DNA from: JAAZMI01 sp050948785
GTDB taxonomy: Bacteria; Bacillota; Dethiobacteria; DTU022; UBA8154
Direction of reading: 5' to 3'
Length of the DNA: 64,000 bases
Assembly: GCA_050948785.1 (NCBI GenBank)
Contig: JBMNEM010000010.1
Location: 50,599 to 114,598, forward strand
Part shown: positions 59,495 to 64,000 of the stretch, piece after piece
How positions within the stretch are numbered: the stretch's first letter is position 1
Layout: every line of letters starts with the position of its first letter
Translations under genes and position numbers: made by a program
Notes under the pieces: model-generated
What the model was told of the DNA's origin: nothing
The model's database searches: none
Seen by the model: the letters and a program-made list of their open reading frames with translations, nothing else

Positions 59495-60643
59495 TTAGAT
59501 TAAGCAGTCCTGCAACGCCCCCTCTATTGTATTGGCAGCTTTCCTTCTCATTTTATCGGTAATATGAATATAGGTATTACCGGTAACACCAATATCAGCA
59601 TGGCCTAACGTAGCTGACGTAGTTTTTAGGTCAACGCCGTTTTCCAGTAATAAGGTAGCTGTGGTATGCCTCATGCCATGCAGGGAGAAATCCTCAATCC
59701 CTGCCCTCTCTGTAAGCCGTTTAAACGTCCTTGAGAAGGCTACAGGGCATAACGGGCTACCATCATTTTGACAGAACACTAAATCATGCTTAGAGTAATA
59801 TGCTTCGCCTAATACGTCTTTATTTATGCTTTGCTTTACATTATGCTTCATCAGTTCCATCATCAGGAAATCATTAATAGCAATAGTCCTGTTTGAATTT
59901 TTGGTTTTAGTTTTGCCTATCTTAATACCTTCTGTTTTTGTCCTTGTAATGGCTTGCTCAATGGTTACGGTATTAGTTTCCCCGTCAATATGTTTCCATT
60001 CCAGGGCAAGCAGTTCGCCCCTTCTAACACCGGTGAACAAGCTAAAGAGTATGGCGGTATAATGTTTCGACTTCTTCGCAGTCTCCAATAGCTTTTTGAC
60101 TTCTTTAATGTTGAGATGTTTCACTTCTTTATGTTCCTGTTTCGGCAGGTTAATGTTTTCAGCAGGGTTGTTTTTAATGGCTTTCGCATATACAGCTTGT
60201 TTCAAAGAATCGTTTATAATGGTATGGATTAGCTTAACTGTCCTTGGAGATAACACTTCCGATTTGTCCTTGATTAGTCTCTGAACATCAGGATTAGTTA
60301 ACTGTCTAATAGGTTTTTCCCCTATGGTATTGTATATATGGCCTTCAAGCATATATCCATAGTTTTCTTTTGTAGCAGGTTTTAAGTCATGTTTATAATC
60401 GGTCATCCACTTTTCCAACCATTGCCGATATGTCATTTTGGAATAATCTTTGAATGTTCCGGTTTCCTCTACCTGCTTTAATGCCTCTTTCATCTTTGCT
60501 CTTGCTATTTCTTCTGTTTTACCGTAGAAAGACTTTCGCTTTTTAATGCCGTATTCATCCGGTATATAACACTCTGCCGCCCATGTTCCATTCTTCCGTT
60601 GATATACTGTTCCTTTACCGTTCTTCGCCTTTTTTTTGGCCAT
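59495..60643 (-). CDS. int: Tyrosine site-specific integrase
   Basis: 382 residues. An AP2-like arm-binding N-terminus (KGTVYQRKNGTWAAECYI), a SAM-like core-binding domain (about 65-150) and the catalytic domain with Arg in FTGVRRGELLALEW, the HGMRHTTATLLLENG box, the HADIG His and Tyr in GNTYIHI. It inserts and removes the element at tRNA-Pro. It is transcribed toward the tRNA. ATG 60643 has AAGGGG-like sequence upstream. Of the Tn916/phage integrase type. Confidence 0.94.
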   Translation of the reverse strand: MAKKKAKNGKGTVYQRKNGTWAAECYIPDEYGIKKRKSFYGKTEEIARAKMKEALKQVEETGTFKDYSKMTYRQWLEKWMTDYKHDLKPATKENYGYMLEGHIYNTIGEKPIRQLTNPDVQRLIKDKSEVLSPRTVKLIHTIINDSLKQAVYAKAIKNNPAENINLPKQEHKEVKHLNIKEVKKLLETAKKSKHYTAILFSLFTGVRRGELLALEWKHIDGETNTVTIEQAITRTKTEGIKIGKTKTKNSNRTIAINDFLMMELMKHNVKQSINKDVLGEAYYSKHDLVFCQNDGSPLCPVAFSRTFKRLTERAGIEDFSLHGMRHTTATLLLENGVDLKTTSATLGHADIGVTGNTYIHITDKMRRKAANTIEGALQDCLI

Positions 60644-60649
60644 AATCTT

Positions 60650-60817
60650 TTATTCCCCTTTCGATTGTAGGTATTCTTCAATCAGCAGTCTACATTCCCC
60701 AAAGGCGCACTCCATACCGTTATTAAAGCCTTTCATCCAGCCTGTTTGGCTAATAGCCTCATGTTTCGCCCTCTCCATCCATTTATCCAGCAACCCTAAT
60801 ACCTGTTCCTTGTTCAT
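60650..60817 (-). CDS. Small hypothetical protein of the element
   Basis: 55 residues from ATG 60817, with GGGAG upstream on the - strand; the frame is open to 60886, but without a start signal. It reads NKEQVLGLLDKWMERAKHE, mostly helical. No family recognised. Just upstream of int on the same strand, so co-transcribed. Confidence 0.65.
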   Translation of the reverse strand: MNKEQVLGLLDKWMERAKHEAISQTGWMKGFNNGMECAFGECRLLIEEYLQSKGE

Positions 60818-60886
60818 GGTTATAATCTCCCTGCAATCTTTGAGTTTTAGGGGAGAAGGAAGGGAATCCCTCCCCCCTGCCTTCAA

Positions 60887-61153
60887 CTACCGGTATTCCA
60901 ACCATTCTTTGACAGCCTCTAAGGGAATAACATAACGCATTAACTGGCGATTAAGGGGATCAATGAAATCCTCTACAAAACCTTGATGATGTGTCTTTGA
61001 AGGTTCTTCCCCCATACAATCGGTAAGTATGCTTCTTGCAATGTCCTTAGATTCTCCACCCTCTAATGGGTATAAGCAATCCCCATCCTTTGCAATAACC
61101 CTGTTACCCCACAATCCCCTGTTTACATGATAGGTCTTTTCCTTAACCGTCAT
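60887..61153 (-). CDS. Small hypothetical protein of the element
   Basis: 88 residues, with AGGAGG a good distance before ATG 61153. Sequence such as VNRGLWGNRVIAKDGDCLYPLEGG suggests a small alpha/beta protein. Not recognised. In an operon with the next small gene and int. It may help control excision. Confidence 0.65.
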   Translation of the reverse strand: MTVKEKTYHVNRGLWGNRVIAKDGDCLYPLEGGESKDIARSILTDCMGEEPSKTHHQGFVEDFIDPLNRQLMRYVIPLEAVKEWLEYR

Positions 61154-61292
61154 TCTAACTGCCTCCTTTGAGTGTTATTTACTGGTGTTCACATACCTAT
61201 ACTATCGTTAATTACCGTATAAGTCAAGTACCCTTTATTGCTTTTTACTGCTATTTGTGATATTTATTTTAATAGAAAAGAGGGCCAATGCT

Positions 61293-61475
61293 ATGGAAAA
61301 GAAAATGATATATTCCCCTGAAGAAATAGCAAAACAATTATCTGTTAAAATGCGAACAATTTACTCCTGGATTAACAAGGGAGAATTAAAAGCATTTAAA
61401 GCGGGCCGCCTATGGCGAATCAAGCGGGCCGACTTAGAGAGCTTCTTAGGTATGCCTATCCCATGGGAAGAATAG
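61293..61475 (+). CDS. Excisionase-like helix-turn-helix protein
   Basis: 60 residues. The MerR/excisionase-type HTH is plain: YSPEEIAKQLSVKMRTIYSWI, then GELKAFKAGRLWRIKRADLESFL. These proteins direct excision or regulate the element. ATG 61293 is used; the upstream frame (to 61257) lacks a signal. It is the only convincing + strand gene of the element here and diverges from the int operon. Confidence 0.85.
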   Translation: MEKKMIYSPEEIAKQLSVKMRTIYSWINKGELKAFKAGRLWRIKRADLESFLGMPIPWEE

Positions 61476-61697
61476 CTTAATGGTTATGGTAGTAGTAGCA
61501 GTAATACTATTATTAACTAGTATTAAATAATAGATAGTAAGAAAGAGTTATAAATTGATTAGAGTTCATATTGGTTGATAATAGGTTGTTCTTGATTGTT
61601 GGAGTTAACCATAATTAGAATTATGTTAAGTAGTCTCTTACCGCCCGCGTCCCATAAATTACCTAAAAGTAGTTATTAGATAATCATAATTCCTAAT

Positions 61698-61712
61698 TGA
61701 TAATCATTATCA
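61698..61712. promoter_or_regulatory. Perfect Fur-box-like palindrome
   Basis: TGATAATCATTATCA is a 7-1-7 palindrome identical to the Bacillus Fur consensus (TGATAATNATTATCA). A partial copy, GATAATCATAATTC, precedes it. No gene with a clear iron role lies beside it. Confidence 0.6.
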
Positions 61713-61834
61713 TTTAGTTGTTAAGGATAATTAATATTTACCTGCCATAGGGTTTTAAATTATCCTTTTTTGTTAAAACCTGTTAACAAATACCTATTCC
61801 GGCAAGCATTGTTTTCTCCTTCCTGCTATGGTTA

Positions 61835-61851
61835 CTTGATAACTTATCAAG
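61835..61851. promoter_or_regulatory. 17-bp palindrome
   Basis: CTTGATAACTTATCAAG is a perfect 8-1-8 palindrome, fitting an operator for a dimeric regulator. Its protein is unknown. Confidence 0.5.
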
Positions 61852-62353
61852 CTGTCACGCTCTGGATGCCGATATTATCAGGGTTCAGGAAGGCTTACGG
61901 TTAAGAATACGGCAACCGCTCTGTTTTCCTTTGGTCAAAAGATATGTTACCAACAGGGTTATAGCTTGTCCTATCCTTCGCCTTCCGGTCAATGCTTCTG
62001 GTAGAATCCTGCTTGGGAAGCGGGAAGCGGCAGGGAAGGGGTTAGATACCTATTGTATTGTTTGTCCTCTGGAATTGCCTCACAGAAGCTCTGGTGAAGT
62101 ATTTTTCGAGGCCGGGGGGGGGACTGATTGTCAGAGCGGGGAGAGACCCCCCTAGCGTCAACTCAATCCCTAAACTGGCTTCAATCCCCATTATTACAGC
62201 GGATCCTTAAAAATGCCTCTCCGTATTTGCGCTTTAAGGGGTTTGAAATGCTTAGCCATGCCTTTGTATTACTTGAGTATTTAAACGCCTTTAAATGGAC
62301 ACCAGACACCTCTCAAGAGATTTAAAACGAATAGTCTATGGTATATATTACAA

Positions 62354-62391
62354 AACAAGATAAATTATATATTATTCGAAATATTATCTTG
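62354..62391. repeat. Inverted repeat
   Basis: ACAAGATAA (62357-62365 region) pairs with TTATCTTGT (near 62383-62391), and an outer GAATAG/CTATTC pair flanks it. The loop is AT-rich. It could be a cruciform or terminator at the end of the - strand gene that follows. Confidence 0.5.
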
Positions 62392-62578
62392 TCTATTCTT
62401 CGTGTAACCGTTTTTATATACCGGGTAATGGTTTTATACCTGTTTTGATTTAAAACGCCTCTATACGCCTTACAGTAGCCTCTCAAGAGATTTAACAATG
62501 CCTTGCATGGCTAAATTAAAAATGCCCAGTAGTAAGATTCCTAAGAATCTCCCTGACAACCGCCGGGCATTAACTAAC

Positions 62579-63535
62579 TTATTTCCAATACTTCTTTTTC
62601 CATTCTGCTTGTTCTCTAAAAAACTTTTCTGTATTTTTTCTTTTTATTTCTTCCAGCTCCGGGAAAATATCGCTTTTAGATGTTTTCTTAACGATTGGAG
62701 TATCGCCAATAATTGCTCTTGCAATATTGTTTATCATTTTATCGTATTCCTCAGCCACTCCAGTATCATCAAACAACTTTATTATATTGTCCTCATAGCC
62801 TTCTATTGCTTCGACAAAGTTTGTAATATCGTAATACATCGGGCCTTTTATGTCCTCAAAATGCCAATCAGACCATAGAATGTCGTCAGGTCTCATGTCC
62901 ATAGGGTAGGGGAATATCCCTGTAAGGTAATTAGTTTCAAAGCCTTGTTTTGTTAGTAATATTCCTTGATAGTCCTTGTAAACAGCCTCATAGTCAAGCC
63001 TTGGAGAGTTTGCCCATTTTGAAAATAAGTCCTTGCATAATAAAAAAGTAGCAGAACTTTCTGCCATGTTTTCACTTAATCCCCTGAATTTACTCTTGCT
63101 TAAAGGGTATTTGTCAATCAGGTCAAGGAAATCTTGACGGTTATCAATCATATAAACTTTTACATTCTTTTTAGGATATAACAACCATACTTTAGCCAGC
63201 TTTTTGTCAGTATCAAGCGGTAAATATTCGTTATACCGCAGTTCGACAACCCTTCGTGTAAGGTAATCGCATCCGGTCAATTCATTGTAGGGGGCTGTCC
63301 ATAGACCATCTTTAGTATGATCCGTAAGAAAGCGGGGGAAGTCCAATTCATTTTTAATTGGTTGCATTCTTTCCTCTGGGTTTGCTTTCCCACAGTGTGC
63401 ATATTGCGGTATCGAATATTCGCCTTTTTGAGTTATCACAATGCTATTGACAATAGGGTAATCGTATTTTTTAAGGGGTTTAATAAATTCCGATATATCC
63501 CCGCCCATTGCCTCAATTATGCTGTATTTCTCCAT
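62579..63535 (-). CDS. Hypothetical protein of the element
   Basis: 318 residues from ATG 63535, with AAGGGG suitably placed; GTG 63544 is an alternative. It appears soluble and acidic, with no signal peptide or membrane segment, and a Lys-rich C-terminus (RKNTEKFFREQAEWKKKYWK). No family is recognised. It could be a cargo gene. AT-rich coding unlike the core genes to the left supports foreign origin. Confidence 0.75.
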   Translation of the reverse strand: MEKYSIIEAMGGDISEFIKPLKKYDYPIVNSIVITQKGEYSIPQYAHCGKANPEERMQPIKNELDFPRFLTDHTKDGLWTAPYNELTGCDYLTRRVVELRYNEYLPLDTDKKLAKVWLLYPKKNVKVYMIDNRQDFLDLIDKYPLSKSKFRGLSENMAESSATFLLCKDLFSKWANSPRLDYEAVYKDYQGILLTKQGFETNYLTGIFPYPMDMRPDDILWSDWHFEDIKGPMYYDITNFVEAIEGYEDNIIKLFDDTGVAEEYDKMINNIARAIIGDTPIVKKTSKSDIFPELEEIKRKNTEKFFREQAEWKKKYWK

Positions 63536-63554
63536 CCCTATCACCCCTTGTTAT

Positions 63555-63749
63555 CTATTTCCAATACTTAGCATTAAAAGCTCTTCTCTGTTTTCCTGAC
63601 TTCATTAAAGCCTTTAACGGTGCTTCCAGCGCATCCCCGTATTGCCATAGTGTGCAACGGTAAATTTTACAGTTCCTTGCTCTCTTTTCATTCCCACCAT
63701 AGCATGATTTACACCTATTTTTAATTGTTTCCGCTGATACTGTTTTCAA
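63555..63749 (-). CDS. Small Cys-rich phage-type protein
   Basis: 64 residues with a pattern of a phage-borne family (C-x2-C-x-GG then C-x5-C): NRCKSCYGGNEKRARNCKIY and RCTLWQYG. The four Cys could hold zinc. Function unknown. Probably co-transcribed with the large gene downstream on the - strand. Confidence 0.65.
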   Translation of the reverse strand: MKTVSAETIKNRCKSCYGGNEKRARNCKIYRCTLWQYGDALEAPLKALMKSGKQRRAFNAKYWK

Positions 63750-63816
63750 AAAACCACTCCTTTAAAATAAATAAGCCGGTCATCAGCTAAGACAACCGGC
63801 AATAGTTTTTTATTTG

Positions 63817-64000
63817 TTACTGATATGTCCTTTGTCCTTTTATATCGCCTATAGCACCGGCAAGCATAACAATAAGACAGTAGGGTTCGCTCCCGTTAGA
63901 AACATTCAAAGCGCAAGCGGAAAAGCAAGGCTGATCTTTCCCAAAATGCAGGGGACAAAGTTTTATTTCATTATCAAGGCTGGCAAGTTCTTTCCTTCGC
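63817..64000 (-). CDS. Cys-containing small protein, 5' end outside window
   Basis: The frame is open from the right edge to a stop at 63817-63819 on the - strand: 60 residues visible. It reads KLCPLHFGKDQPCFSACALN, a Cys spacing like phage/ICE-borne small zinc-binding proteins (CP...C...CAL), then LIVMLAGAIGDIKG. Only the C-terminal part is seen. A hairpin, GCCGGT/ACCGGC (about 63774-63800), follows it. Confidence 0.55.
   Translation of the reverse strand, partial: RRKELASLDNEIKLCPLHFGKDQPCFSACALNVSNGSEPYCLIVMLAGAIGDIKGQRTYQ

Larger units (their letters stand above)
61476..62578. other. Gene-poor, AT-rich region of the element
   Basis: 1.1 kb without a good gene. Two frames (61931-62155 and 62128-62325, + strand) lack ribosome binding sites and look like chance. 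It contains palindromes at 61698, 61835 and 62354, and the phrase CTCTCAAGAGATTTAA twice (about 62309 and 62478). It may be a control or origin region. Confidence 0.5.
59300..64000 (+). mobile_element. Integrated element (prophage or ICE-type) at tRNA-Pro, left part
   Basis: A tyrosine integrase points at the 3' end of an intact tRNA-Pro, the typical layout of a tRNA-inserted element. Arm-type repeats lie between them. Beyond come an excisionase-like gene and phage/ICE-type small genes of a different style: - strand, AT-rich, no core functions. The left att site should be the tRNA 3' end; its copy and the right end lie outside the window. Confidence 0.8.

Noticed and set aside
61931..62325. 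Two overlapping + strand frames in the element
   Set aside because: No start signals, odd composition; likely chance.

Overview
The window is a chromosomal segment of an endospore-forming Clostridia-class Firmicute. The gene order and families (ispA-OLE RNA-oapA-dxs, steA/steB, the bifunctional IspH-S1 fusion, the YIEGIA cluster) fit the Peptococcaceae or relatives with a Desulfotomaculum/Moorella-like core genome. This assignment is inference from gene content; no rRNA is present. Almost everything from 1 to 58.9 kb is on the + strand, densely packed, with strong Shine-Dalgarno sequences and many TTG starts.

Region by region: 0-3.7 kb is an isoprenoid block: the end of ispA, about 630 bp without a gene that fits an OLE RNA (ornate, large, extremophilic RNA), its membrane partner OapA, and dxs. 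3.7-9.8 kb is the classical tlyA-nadK-recN-spoIVB-spo0A order (argR is missing), with a SigH-type promoter overlapping a Spo0A box in front of spo0A. 9.9-15.4 kb holds steA, a steB-like gene, two glycosyltransferase-family genes, DUF3866 and spoIIM. 15.4-21.9 kb is xerD-deoB-pdp, then dacF and the spoIIA operon (spoIIAA-spoIIAB-sigF) with recognisable SigF and SigH promoters. 22-26.2 kb is a small frameshifted membrane gene, a dodecin, and spoVAC-spoVAD-spoVAE-spoVAF, which import dipicolinate into the spore. 26.4-35.1 kb holds a nucleotidyltransferase that lacks its DxD motif, an M50 protease, trpS, scpA-scpB, DUF2953, ytfJ, dacB, spmA-spmB and rluB. 35.3-49.5 kb holds a histidine phosphatase, two unrecognised genes, cmk-plsC-ispH/rpsA, DUF1614-spoIIP-YIEGIA-capping subunit-DUF3189, der-plsY-gpsA and spoIVA. 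49.9-58.9 kb holds a PrcB-domain lipoprotein, a NuoE/F/G-like diaphorase module without a catalytic subunit, a c-di-GMP-I riboswitch in front of a secreted stalk protein, a toxin remnant, a cold-shock protein, a DEAD-box helicase and spoVS.

At 59.2 kb a tRNA-Pro(GGG) with encoded CCA marks the left end of an integrated mobile element that runs out of the window. It carries a tyrosine integrase pointing at the tRNA, four arm-type TTACGG repeats, an excisionase-like HTH protein, a 1.1-kb gene-poor stretch with a perfect Fur-box-like palindrome and other dyads, and small phage/ICE-type genes on the - strand.

The genes act together in three main programmes: sporulation (Spo0A, SigF and its regulators, engulfment proteins SpoIIM/SpoIIP, the coat anchor SpoIVA, dipicolinate uptake, cortex and spore-maturation functions); isoprenoid, lipid and envelope synthesis; and housekeeping RNA, DNA and nucleoside metabolism. 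Several genes (steA, spoVAC, the small membrane gene before the dodecin) have start-codon or frame anomalies that are either real biology or sequence errors.
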